Shown here: in pieces, positions 21,636 to 31,482 of the stretch
Position numbering within the stretch: position 1 is the stretch's first letter
Layout: the number at the start of each line of letters is the position of its first letter
NCBI GenBank assembly: GCA_004380135.1
Contig: QXCR01000092.1
Location: 1-64,000 of the forward strand
Direction of reading: 5' to 3'
DNA length: 64,000 nucleotides
From: Stemphylium vesicarium
Taxonomy: Eukaryota; Ascomycota; Dothideomycetes; Pleosporales; Pleosporaceae
Notes under the pieces: model-generated
What the model saw: the letters and a program-made list of their open reading frames with translations, nothing else
The model's database searches: none
Told to the model about the DNA's origin: nothing
Program-made: the position numbers and the translations under genes

Positions 21636-24225
21636 CTACTCCTGCTGCTGCTGCTGCGTCTTTCCACCACCCATGCGCTCAATGTTTGAGAGCAGCCTGC
21701 TCTTGCCACCACTTGTACTGCGGTTCAGGCCAGGAGCGCCCTGGAATTTTAGTCCGCTGCCGGGAGTGCGTAGGCCAGATGGCTTGGCGATGCCACTGCC
21801 ACTGCCACTACGCTCGTTCATTGCGCCTAATCGGTCGCCCATTCCGCTGCCTGGGCGCCCACTTCCAAGAGCTGAACCCGGGCGTGGTGCAGGGCCGCCG
21901 GCTAGGAAACCAGTGTTGCGCATCGCTTGTTGTTGGGGAGGCGCTCTTTGGGGTGGCGCTGGCTTCTGAGGTGGTGCTTGTTGCTCTTCATCTTCTTCCT
22001 GCTCAGGCTCGGCTGGTGGTGCGGGCTTCATGTGTGAGCGGCGAAAGTCTTCTTGTTGTAGCTCTTCCATTTTTTCGCCGCACATGGACAGCATTTGCTC
22101 AGCTGCAGCTACTAGCTCGCCCTTTTCTATGCGCTCTGCCTCTAGATCGTCCACAAGAATGTCGTGTGATTTCCGGAGCGACTGGAGTTCTGACTGTAGA
22201 CCTGCAAGTTTGGCCTTGAGGTTCTCAATCTCTGCTCTTTGCACCTCTAGCATCTGGGCATCTTCCGCATTCCGTGTAGCCTTCATCGGCGAAGCTCCAT
22301 CGTTGTCGTCCTGCTCACCAGGGTTGATCTTGCTGAAGGTGCTGTCCCGCTTCTTTTCAGCATCCTCGACTTGTCGTTCAAGGCGGACGATTTGCTGCTT
22401 GAGGTCTTTGCAGCGTTCGTCGGCCTTCTTTTGATAGTTGTCCTTGAGCGCCTTGATCTTCTTCTCGTGCTTGGCCTTGTAAGCTGTGTGAAGATCGCGT
22501 GCAACCTCATTAACCTTCTCGGCAATGGCAGATTGGCATTCCAGCTCAGAATAAATCTTCTTGTTCTCGCCTCCCTCGTCGTTGCTGATAAAGGTAGTCA
22601 TGTCGACGTTCTTGCTTTCTGCCTCGATGGCACGAGTTTCCAATTCAGATGAACGGCTTTCGGCATCTTCTGCACGCTTCTCAGCATCGGCTAGTCTGGC
22701 AAACAGCTCTTCGCGTTCGGCATCATTACGAGCCATCTCCGACTGGACGTCCTGTAGTAGCTTCGTGACCTCTTCGCCTTTTGACTTCCAGTCCACCATC
22801 TGAATCTCTGCGTACTCGCGGGCGGAGCGCTCATCGCGAACAGTTTCCTGCGCCTCACCAACACGACGCTCGGCATCTGCGACAGCCCTGGAGAGCGCCT
22901 CGATCTCGGCTTCTTTTCCTGACAAGCTGGCAGTGAGCGACGAGACTTGGGACTGGAACTGGGACTTTACGGATTCCAGCTCTCGGATGGTCACTGTCGG
23001 CAGAGATCGCGGTGTGGGTGGAGGTGGTAGCTCAAAGTCCAGCAAATTGAGCGTGTGACGGTTCTGATTTGGTGTAGCTGGCACATGCGCGCCTCCCTTG
23101 GCAGGTGATCTTTGATTCTGGTAATACGAGCGTAGGGTGGGTTCCTTGGTAGACTTGCTAGGCGACGCCTGGCGTCCACCGGACGTACGACGGGACGTGG
23201 AAAACGACTCCATTTGAGCAGTAAAGTCCAAAAGAAGATTTGTGGTATCATTGTCTTTGTATGATCGTCGTGGTGTAGGACTGGGGGTACGTTCGCTACG
23301 ACGGACCGTTGAAGGCGTCATCTGCGCGCGAGCGCGAGGCGTGGCCTGTAGGAATAATTAGCATTCTATCGTAGCATGTGTGCGGCAGAGTACTCACATC
23401 TAGCATTCCGTCCTTTGTAGGGCTCTGCTTGAGACCGGCAAATCTGGTCATGTCTATTCCAGGCATCTCGGAGAAGGTGCTGAAGCAGGTGTCGTCGATA
23501 TCCAACGACGTGGCCTCTGGACCATCTGGGTTGAAGTCTGTGTTGTCCATGCCCGAGTCCAGCTCAAAATCGTGATCCCGCGAACTTGGCCTTATAAGGC
23601 TTTCATCGCTTTCCTTGTGTGCCTCCATAAAGTTCATAGCGGCGGTCAGGCCTTCATTATCGCGCATCTCGCGCGCTTTGAGAGGAGAAGAAGCCGGTCG
23701 TTTCGATGGCGTGACAGATATCTCGGGAATTGAATCTGCCAACGATAGCTTGCGCTGAGTCGATTCGGCCGAAGGAGCATGGAATGATTTAGAGGGTGAG
23801 TGGCTTTTGCGAGAGCGGCTGCTCGTTGAAGACCCAGGGCGCTCCGTCATCGCTTCCTTGATGGGAGAGGCACTCTTCCTAGGGCTTCCAGTACTGGCCT
23901 TGAATGCCGACCCCTCAAAGTCGTCCATCAAATTCTTCACAGGCGATGTCTTCATGGGGCTTGTACGCTCTCTGAGCACAGACTTTTTCTCTGGTGAGAC
24001 TTTGAATGCAGATTGCGGGACATTGTCGTCCAAATCGACCAGCGGCTTCACAGGCGTGGTTGCAGCATCGGGCGCAACGTTCTCTCGGTCGTCGATTTCG
24101 ATGTGCTCCACAAAGGGCGAAGAAGGCGGATCGTGGTAGCCCATATCGATGTCGTCCTCGATGACTATCGAATCAGAGTGGGTGGTGTGCTTCTCTGGCG
24201 AGAAATTGGACATTGATTCTGCCAT
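21636..24225 (-). CDS. Coiled-coil protein with many SP[x]K sites, possibly mitotic/spindle-associated
   Basis: Two exons: 24225-23398 and 23345-21636, intron 23346-23397 (GTGAGT...CTACAG), giving 845 residues. The N-terminal 350 residues are disordered and carry repeated S-P-x-K/R or S-P-S-K motifs (SPEKK, SPMK, SPVK, SPRK, SPSK, SPIK), a pattern expected of cyclin-dependent-kinase targets. From about residue 395 to 700 there is a long coiled coil with heptads of Leu/Ala and charged residues, including a segment starting KIYSELECQSAIAEKV. The tail is Pro/Gln/Gly-rich and ends in five glutamines. The layout resembles fungal spindle-pole or kinetochore coiled-coil proteins (for example the NIMA-interacting TINC or TACC-like proteins), but I cannot place it in one family by eye. 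Cell-cycle regulation is inferred from the SP[x]K sites only. Confidence 0.85.
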
Positions 24226-24572
24226 ATCTGCGACCTGAGAATGTTCAGTCTATTGGAGGTTAGTGCAGCAGTGCGAAGCGCATAGGAGTATTGTGTTGTG
24301 GCTGCTTGTTTACATGTCCGTGCACCCTGTTGCCCCTTCCCAATTGGGTAACCCCCGGTTTGGCCGATCATGATATTCAAACACACGCGTGCACTCGAAG
24401 AAATGGAAAAGCGAGGCTTAGAGAGGACTGCGTCTTGTAGATGGAGTTTCTACTATATGTTTGTAAGCCATGAATATATTGCGCAGTCAATGTCTATATT
24501 TTGGTAAAAATCTTCATGGCATTCAATCAACTCTGCGACTATGTACATGGCTGATTGAAAGCCGAGTTTTAT
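24226..24572. other. Intergenic stretch
   Basis: Promoter of the coiled-coil gene and 3' end of the VPS9-domain gene, both on the minus strand. A CTAAC...CTCAG pattern just upstream of 24225 may mark a leader intron. No coding frame. Confidence 0.5.
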
Positions 24573-26777
24573 TCAATAGTTGATTGCTCCTCGCATAGCC
24601 CCAGCAAGTCTTTGATACTCCTTCAACAGCTCATCCATCTCCTTCAGCTTGAAATCTTGTGCATCTTTAGCATCAACAAAGCGCTTCAGAGGCGGTGCCG
24701 TCTTTTTGAGCTGCTCTAGTGCTGCAATCGCCTTTGCACCCTTTTCATCTGGTGGGGACATTTCGGTTGTGGTGGTTCGACTCAGTGGTTCGGGCGAGGG
24801 AGATGCCTTTGCTGGTTCCTGGCTCGGTGAAGGGAGGACTGGTGTGCTATTGCTACTCACAGCGCGTGCGAAGCGAGGAAGTACGTTCATACTGGAAAAT
24901 CGGTTCAACGGATTGAAGTTGTTTCCCATGTTACGAAGAGAATCAACCGCAGAGGTGTTGTTTGGTGGAGGAGTCTCTGTTTTGACTGCTGCGGGAGAAG
25001 GAGTTTTTTCCTCTGCGGTCGCTGCAGATGCAAAAGCGACGCGTCGTCCGCTGCTGCTGCCTCCTGACTTAGTAGAGTCGACACTACGATCCCTGATTTG
25101 TCTCTTCCCAGCGAAGAGATCAGCCATTTTCGCATCTAAGCCTTTGGGTGCATTCTCTGGTGGCTCGTCACCTTGGACTGAACTTGCAGCGCTGATGCTC
25201 ATATTGTCCTCGTCACCATCCACACTAGTAGGGCTGACGAGCTTCCTGGCGTCTTCCAGTGTCTTGGGGAGTGCCGGCTGCTCCTGCATTGGGTTATCAG
25301 GATTCTTCTCCCTTAGACCACCAAAGAAGAACTTGAAGCTTGTGTCTAGCGTAGTGTTGATTCTCCCAAGTGCTTGGTCAGCAGAGTCCAGGATCGAGTC
25401 CCGTACGGCATCAGAAGCAGCTTCGATCTTGTTAGTCTGTGTTTGGATGAGATTGCTCAAGCGACGTTGCGCTTTGGTGGTCGTCGGGCTTGAGGGCTCT
25501 TTGGGTGCTGCCTTGGAAACGGGTGTGGCTGGAGTCTGAATGAGATCTGGTGCATCCGACAGGCCTAGCGACATGGGAGTTATCTCCGACTTGGGGGTTG
25601 AAGGCCTTGAGTCCGGCTTTGCGGAAACACCTTCTTCAGATCTTATGGAGGAAAGATCGACTGTTTCTAGAAATGAGATGGCTGCCTCCAGGTTGACCAA
25701 ACAGTAAGCAGTTTCGCCGTCCATCCGACTGGAAGAACGGAAGCGATGGATAAAGTTCAAATCGCTAATGACATTCAAGTCAACAGGAGGCATAGTAATG
25801 AGTGCATAGATGAGAGTCGGCAGGATCTCATCGGCAGATGAAGTAGCTGGGAAGATTTTGGACAGGGCTTCGACAATCGACTTGTGTGCAGCGGTAAGGT
25901 GCTGCAATTTCCCAAGAGGATATTTTTCCTCGTTCATCTTGTGCAGATCCTCCCGCGCCGCAGAGAGGTACTCTCGTATCTCGGGCTCCTTTTCCTTTGC
26001 CTTTTGGCGCTCTTCCTCGGTCAACTCTTCGCCCGTCATCAGGAGCTCTTTCAAGCCAATGCCGACCAGCGAGAGAGAGGCTGTCCGCGACCTGAGCTTG
26101 TGGTCTCTCTCCTCGTCATCGGTGCTCCTGTGTCGCCATATCCTCTGGTATACCTTCTCGCACACTGCTCGCTCAACAGCCTCCTCGAGGGCCAGTCGCT
26201 TGACCTCTAGGGCTTTTCTCGCCTTTTTGCGGTCGGCCATTTCAGTTGCACTGAGCATCTGCTGTTCCCCCGACTGATCGCTTCCTTTTCTTATCGAAGC
26301 CGGCTTGCTTGACGGGGCGGTGCCCTTCTTTGCATTTGCGACATAGGTTTCACTTGTCAGGCGAGCCGACAGCGTTGCTATGTGTGTATTGATTTTGGCA
26401 TAGGCACGACCGTAGAATTCTTGGAAGAGTTCGGCGAGGGCATCGGCGGAGAGGGGGGTAGGGTGGACTTTGGCAGTCAGCGACTCGAGAAACCTCTCAG
26501 TCAAGCTGCGAATCTCTATGGGCAGCTCCTCAAATGTGTCGGGTGCCTTGGGTTCATTGCTAGCTTCCTCGTCATCCTCGCCCTTCTTTGCAAACACGTC
26601 GCCCTCTGTATTTTCATCCTCCTCTGGTACCATGGCAGCCTTGAGCGGATCCAAGATGTCTGACGCATTCGGCCCTTGGAGCGTGCTCGCTCGGCTTCGC
26701 GATAAGGGACTCTTGGGCGCAGTCTCTAGGCGCGTAAAAGAGCGTGAGGGGTGAAGGTTTCTAGGTCGATCGGCCAT
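24573..26777 (-). CDS. VPS9-domain guanine-nucleotide exchange factor (Rab5/Vps21 type)
   Basis: Intronless, 734 residues from the ATG at 26777; the frame is open further upstream but has no earlier ATG. The VPS9 catalytic domain lies at about residues 230-380. Its hallmark is A-D-E-I-L-P-T-L-I-Y-A-L-I, followed by L-N-V-I-S-D-L-N-F-I-H-R-F and G-E-T-A-Y-C-L-V-N-L-E-A-A-I-S-F-L, where the D and Y contact Rab5. A helical bundle precedes it. The remainder is low-complexity Ser/Pro, and the end is a short coiled region (L-K-E-M-D-E-L-L-K-E-Y-Q). VPS9 proteins activate Rab5-family GTPases on endosomes, directing cargo to the vacuole. There is no CUE domain, so it is closer in layout to Muk1-type than to yeast Vps9 itself. 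It is divergent from ATG15, with 467 bp between the start codons. Confidence 0.9.
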   Translation of the reverse strand: MADRPRNLHPSRSFTRLETAPKSPLSRSRASTLQGPNASDILDPLKAAMVPEEDENTEGDVFAKKGEDDEEASNEPKAPDTFEELPIEIRSLTERFLESLTAKVHPTPLSADALAELFQEFYGRAYAKINTHIATLSARLTSETYVANAKKGTAPSSKPASIRKGSDQSGEQQMLSATEMADRKKARKALEVKRLALEEAVERAVCEKVYQRIWRHRSTDDEERDHKLRSRTASLSLVGIGLKELLMTGEELTEEERQKAKEKEPEIREYLSAAREDLHKMNEEKYPLGKLQHLTAAHKSIVEALSKIFPATSSADEILPTLIYALITMPPVDLNVISDLNFIHRFRSSSRMDGETAYCLVNLEAAISFLETVDLSSIRSEEGVSAKPDSRPSTPKSEITPMSLGLSDAPDLIQTPATPVSKAAPKEPSSPTTTKAQRRLSNLIQTQTNKIEAASDAVRDSILDSADQALGRINTTLDTSFKFFFGGLREKNPDNPMQEQPALPKTLEDARKLVSPTSVDGDEDNMSISAASSVQGDEPPENAPKGLDAKMADLFAGKRQIRDRSVDSTKSGGSSSGRRVAFASAATAEEKTPSPAAVKTETPPPNNTSAVDSLRNMGNNFNPLNRFSSMNVLPRFARAVSSNSTPVLPSPSQEPAKASPSPEPLSRTTTTEMSPPDEKGAKAIAALEQLKKTAPPLKRFVDAKDAQDFKLKEMDELLKEYQRLAGAMRGAINY

Positions 26778-27244
26778 GGTGCTATTTTGGTAAGATGCTC
26801 GAAGAAAGTCTACGCGTGTCGTGTGCCTGCATCGAAAGGAGAGGTGCGCTGAAAGCCGGGTCAAGCTTATGCGTTCACGTCATGCGGCAGCACTTCCGAG
26901 AGTACCGAACGCCGTCCTGGAGCTGTTGAGGGGAGGCGTATGGAATATGCAATACGGACAGGGAGTCGCCCTGCTGCCCAAGGAAAGTAACGAGAGACTC
27001 TGGTGCAACTGGCGTGGGATGGCGTTTGGAGCTCCCCCTAGAGCTCCCTATCAATGGCGATCGAAGCTCCCCGCAACAGGCTCCGCACGTGCAAGTCACC
27101 GCCACCAGCGTCTGGGGTCAAGTGAACCATGGATCGTCATAGATGCATGCACAGAGGCAGCCGTCACTCCCCGTTTGAACCTTATACGCGTTTCCTCATT
27201 CCTCTTCGTACGACTGTCTTTACATTCACTCATCCATCTCCACC
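26778..27244. promoter_or_regulatory. Shared divergent promoter region of the VPS9-domain gene and ATG15
   Basis: The two start codons face away from each other across 467 bp, and no other gene lies between them. The ATG15 side is C/T-rich (27190-27244), as is usual for fungal leaders. Specific sites were not identified. Confidence 0.5.
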
Positions 27245-29107
27245 ATGCGTCGACGACCCCTCCGTGCCTCGGCATCGCGCATCACGGCTGCGATCCTGCT
27301 CTCGGCCATGGCTGCAAGCGTTAGTAGCGCCGCAGACATGCCCGTCCTACCGCCGCCCCCTCTCCCACCCAGCAGCCCGCACAACACCGACAAGCAGTTT
27401 TCGCTGCGCCACATCTTCCACCATGGAACTTACGAATACCCGGACCTCCACAGGCGCATCGATGTTCCCGAACAGGCAGCCGTATGGATGGCCGACAACG
27501 AACACTCGGCCGATCGCGAGCCAGTGCCGGCATTGCGCGTCAAGTCTGAGGCCATGAACATCCAGCGACTGGCCGACAGGAGCAAAGATACCATTACCGG
27601 TATATTGGAATGGGGGAGGATGACAGGCAAAGCCGTGGAGCTCCCCGACGAGGACTGGACCATCGACGAGATCCCAGGCCCTAATGTAACGGATCGAGAG
27701 ACTGTCCTCAGTTTCGCACGCATGGCCTCCAACGCCTACATTTTGGAACCAAATACGGGAGAATGGGAAGATGTAGGAGGCGGCTTCAACTACACCGAGG
27801 ATTTTGGCTGGGAGTCAGATGGCCTGCGAGGGCACATCTTCGCAGACACGGAGAACTCGACCGTCGTCATTGGCTTGAAAGGCACCTCGCCTGCCGTGTT
27901 CGACGGTTCCGAGACGACTACCAACGACAAGATCAACGACAACCTGTTCTTCAGCTGCTGCTGCGGTCAGGGTGGGCAATACTGGTGGCGCCAAGTCTGC
28001 GACTGCCAAACCTCGGCCTACACATGCAACTCTACTTGCCTCGTCACTGCTCTTCGCGAGAAGAACCGCTACTACTATGCCGCCCAAGATCTGTATCACA
28101 ACGTCACTGCACTATACCCCGACGCCGAGGTATGGATGGCGGGTCACTCTCTTGGTGGCGCAGTGGCTTCGTTCTTATCCCTCACATTTGGTCACCCGGC
28201 AGTGACCTTTGAAGCTGTCCCAGAGGCCATGCCTGCCTCCCGCCTCGGCCTCCCGGTACCACCAGGCCACCAGATTGGCTCCCTCCAGCAGCGCAAATTC
28301 ACTGGTGGCTTCCACTTTGGACACACGGCAGACCCCATCTACATGGGTGCATGCAATCAAGCGACTAGCGCCTGCACACTTGGCGGGTACGCCCTGCAGA
28401 GTGTCTGCCACACTGGCCAAAAGTGCGTTTACGATACGGTACAGGACTTTGGCTGGCGTCTGGGCATCGGTACACATAAAATTCTTGAAGTCATCCGAGA
28501 TGTTATAATGAAATACGACGCGCCTCCCAAATGCGAAGCTTACCTCGACTGCACCGACTGCTATACGTGGGACTACTTTGAGAGCAACGGTACCGAAACC
28601 ACCACCACCACCACCAGCTCCAAGCCTACAGCCACGTCAACATCAACTTCATCCACGCGTACACGGACCGAGACATGCAAGACACCGGGATGGTGGGGAT
28701 GTCTCGACGAATCGACTACCAAGTCCCATGAGAAGATGACCGTCACCACGACATCAACGACTTCAACATGCAAGACGCCAGGCTGGTTTGGCTGCAAGGA
28801 TGAGTCGACCACCACCACGACCATGACCTATACTACAACACCAGCCCCAGCACCTTCCGTGACTACAAGCTCGTCTTCGCCCACGTCAACCTCATCATGC
28901 AAGTATCCAGGCTGGTTTGGCGGCTGTCTTGATGGCGACGACCCACCCGCGAAGACACATCACACAGCTAAACCAACCCAGACGCCAACCTCGACCAGCA
29001 CATCGTGCACATCGGAGGGGTTCCTTGGCCTCATCTGCTACGACAAGTCAAAGAAGCACAGGCACACGAACTCGGAGCCGCCGGTCACGGAGAGGATGGA
29101 TATGTAG
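27245..29107 (+). CDS. ATG15: Atg15-type vacuolar lipase
   Basis: Intronless, 620 residues. An N-terminal signal anchor (residues about 12-30) is followed by the lipase class 3 fold. The nucleophile motif G-H-S-L-G-G-A has its serine near residue 302. The N-D-N-L-F-F-S-C-C-C-G and H-T-A-D-P-I-Y-M-G motifs are diagnostic for Atg15. Yeast Atg15 reaches the vacuole by the multivesicular-body route and breaks down membranes of autophagic and MVB vesicles. After residue 440 there is a Ser/Thr-rich, probably glycosylated tail with four cysteine modules of the pattern C-K-T-P-G-W-[WF]-G-C, the last being diverged (E-G-F-L-G-L-I-C). This tail is a filamentous-fungus feature absent from yeast. The neighbouring divergent VPS9-domain gene acts in the same trafficking route. 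Confidence 0.93.
   Translation: MRRRPLRASASRITAAILLSAMAASVSSAADMPVLPPPPLPPSSPHNTDKQFSLRHIFHHGTYEYPDLHRRIDVPEQAAVWMADNEHSADREPVPALRVKSEAMNIQRLADRSKDTITGILEWGRMTGKAVELPDEDWTIDEIPGPNVTDRETVLSFARMASNAYILEPNTGEWEDVGGGFNYTEDFGWESDGLRGHIFADTENSTVVIGLKGTSPAVFDGSETTTNDKINDNLFFSCCCGQGGQYWWRQVCDCQTSAYTCNSTCLVTALREKNRYYYAAQDLYHNVTALYPDAEVWMAGHSLGGAVASFLSLTFGHPAVTFEAVPEAMPASRLGLPVPPGHQIGSLQQRKFTGGFHFGHTADPIYMGACNQATSACTLGGYALQSVCHTGQKCVYDTVQDFGWRLGIGTHKILEVIRDVIMKYDAPPKCEAYLDCTDCYTWDYFESNGTETTTTTTSSKPTATSTSTSSTRTRTETCKTPGWWGCLDESTTKSHEKMTVTTTSTTSTCKTPGWFGCKDESTTTTTMTYTTTPAPAPSVTTSSSSPTSTSSCKYPGWFGGCLDGDDPPAKTHHTAKPTQTPTSTSTSCTSEGFLGLICYDKSKKHRHTNSEPPVTERMDM
28674..29046 (+). repeat. Cysteine-module repeats in the Atg15 tail
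   Basis: Four modules separated by Ser/Thr linkers of about 20-35 residues: CKTPGWWGCLDE, CKTPGWFGCKDE, CKYPGWFGGCLD and a diverged CTSEGFLGLICYD. The two cysteines in each suggest small disulfide knots. Confidence 0.8.
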
Positions 29108-31482
29108 CGGTGAGTGTGTGTATTCGAGCTGGTTAGTTGGGGAGTCTAGTGGGCGGGATTGATTTTTTTTTTCTTGATTCTTGGTCATCGACCATTGTCC
29201 AGGCGCAAAACGGGAAAGCATTATATCCTGGCGTTTTTGGTTGTGAAGGTTTAGGCATTTACAACATGTACAAACATCCATATATATACATGAGCAATTC
29301 GTTGTTATTTTTTTTCAACCTCCACGGCAATATATATAAATTTAGTTCTGTTCTGTTCACTTCCCACTTTACCTTTGTGTTGACGCAAGTTTTGTTGGCA
29401 TATTGTCGTACCAGAATGTCGGGTACAGTGCCCATGTTCAGACCCTTCTGCAGCCTTTTCCCCGGCCCAAGAAAGCGCCAATCACCCAAACTCGCACGTC
29501 GTCGTCGTCACAAACAGTTCACGTTTGGACCATGGACAGCAAACATAGGCGGGATTCGCGAAAGGTGGCAGATCTTCTCGCTCGCCAAATATGCCGATAG
29601 CCGTTCACGCGAAACAGGGCATGGGGAGAGCATTTGCATTGCATTGCGTCGGTATACTGTCAAGGGTTGTCACATACATGTCATGTGCGGGCTCGGTGCA
29701 TTTACTCCGCGGGCTTGCGGCGTCATTATGACTGGCAATGCCAACTTTGTTGTATTTTTTGGAGAGGTAGGAAGAAAGAGACTCCACCCTAATGTAGCTT
29801 GATTTGATAGTACGCAGGCTTTGATTTTTTTTCTTTGTTTTGATCTTGTAACAGAATTTTGCTTGCTTCGCGGCGGCGGCGATGTCGGGCACAAAGAAGA
29901 AGAAAAAATCAAGAACCACACAACGAGAGGAACAGGAACAGGATCAGGGACAGGAACATGAAAAGACGGGAGAGAAAAAAAAGGCTGGGCAGCAGCCTTA
30001 CCGTGCCCAATTTTGGTCGTGAGTAGCGCTCCAGAACATGTGGGAGTTCACACTTGGGAAAGAGATCTACGGGCCGAAACAGAAACAGTGGTTGAGCAGG
30101 GGTATTGGCGTGGTAAGGGGGGATGCTTGTTTAGACTGGCGGGTGACGTTTCCGGTGTGGATGTGACAAACTGGCGGTCTGGCTTTTTGGGAGAGGGGAC
30201 GAGTCGAACTTCTGGCCTGGTAGTAGGAGAGGGCAGAGGGGGGACCACCAGGCGGAACAAGCGAGATGGCCGCCGCGACAAAAGGCTATAGCAAAGTCCC
30301 CACCTACCCTTTTCGCGCGTGAGCGACGGCGTGTTTCCTGGATGCAGCAGAGAGTCTGCACGGTTCGTGGGCGCTGATCAACGTAAGGGTCCCCGAGCAT
30401 GCTGCCCGCCGGCGGAGGACGGACAGGACCGCCCACTGCAACAGGTTTGGCTGAGCATGTGTCTTGGGGTCGGTCAGTCAGTCAGTCAGTCAGTCTTCCA
30501 GGCTTCTCTCTGCGCACACGACGCTGCTGAGGCGATAGTCGACTGCTGAGGCAACAGTCGACGGGTCAGCGTGATGCGCAACGCGTCCAGTGTCGAGGCG
30601 GCGTCGCGCAGCCGTTGGCCTGCCGTCGGCGCTAGAAAGTCGAATGTCGCAATAGACAGGGGCGGCGGCTCAGCGATAGTTGATACAGCTGACAAGGCGG
30701 TTTTAGCATGCGATTGTCGGGCCCAGCGCAGACTCGCTAGCCCCGTCGCTGTGCCTTGGAACTTTGGCTTTTGCTCGATTTCTCATAAGTTGCTCGATCG
30801 CCGATACACGCAACCCTCAAATCTTCGATCATTCCCGCTCTCCGCCCCCGTCGAAGCTGCTGCTGCCCTTCTCCGCTACGCTTTTTCCGCCGCTTCATCG
30901 GCGTTTTTTTTTCAGCCCTACCGTTGCTCTAGTCACGGGACCCGTCTCTATTTCCAGGCACACGCATTTTCGTGCCTCTGTTGGTTCTTCGCAAGACCCT
31001 GCGTCCGTCTAGGCGACCCGCGACTTGTTTGGTGCCGCCTTTGACGACATCACGCCCACGTACTGCTGTTGCGCCGCGTCTTAATTTGACCTTGTCGGCC
31101 TGGCACTTCGCCTTCGTCCGCACCGCTGTCATCGCTAATTCCGCCTACAAAAATAGGCCCGTTTGGCAATAGTTCGCTGCCATCTCAAGACCTGTTCTCT
31201 GAATCGAGGGCTGTGCCTGCACATCCGCTCGTGTGCGCTTTGGGAAAGGACGTCGCCTCACACTTGGCCCCCCCCCCCTACCCCTACGTCATAACGGCAA
31301 TCCCCACCAAACCCAGACCCTTCACGCACCAACCACGCCTGCGTCTCTTGCACACGACTGTTGAAACTACCGTCCTTCCCCCATATTCATGTACCTCTTC
31401 CCTACAACCACCATCACAACATCCTGACCTGCTTTTCACCACGTCCACGCTTCATTCTGACGCGTGCGCACGCCCACAAGCA
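29108..31482. other. Long intergenic stretch
   Basis: About 2.4 kb. Frames such as 29137-29802 have no domain and contain T-tract-derived Phe runs. A (GTCA)n run lies at about 30473-30494, and an inverted pair gtcgactg/cagtcgac near 30540-30565. The final 270 bases before 31483 are strongly pyrimidine-rich (including 11 C at 31268) and fit the leader of the phosphatase gene. Confidence 0.55.

Noticed and set aside
29137..29802. 221-residue open frame downstream of ATG15
   Set aside because: Starts in the 3' UTR, rich in Phe runs from T tracts, no domain, and equally long frames exist on the other strand.
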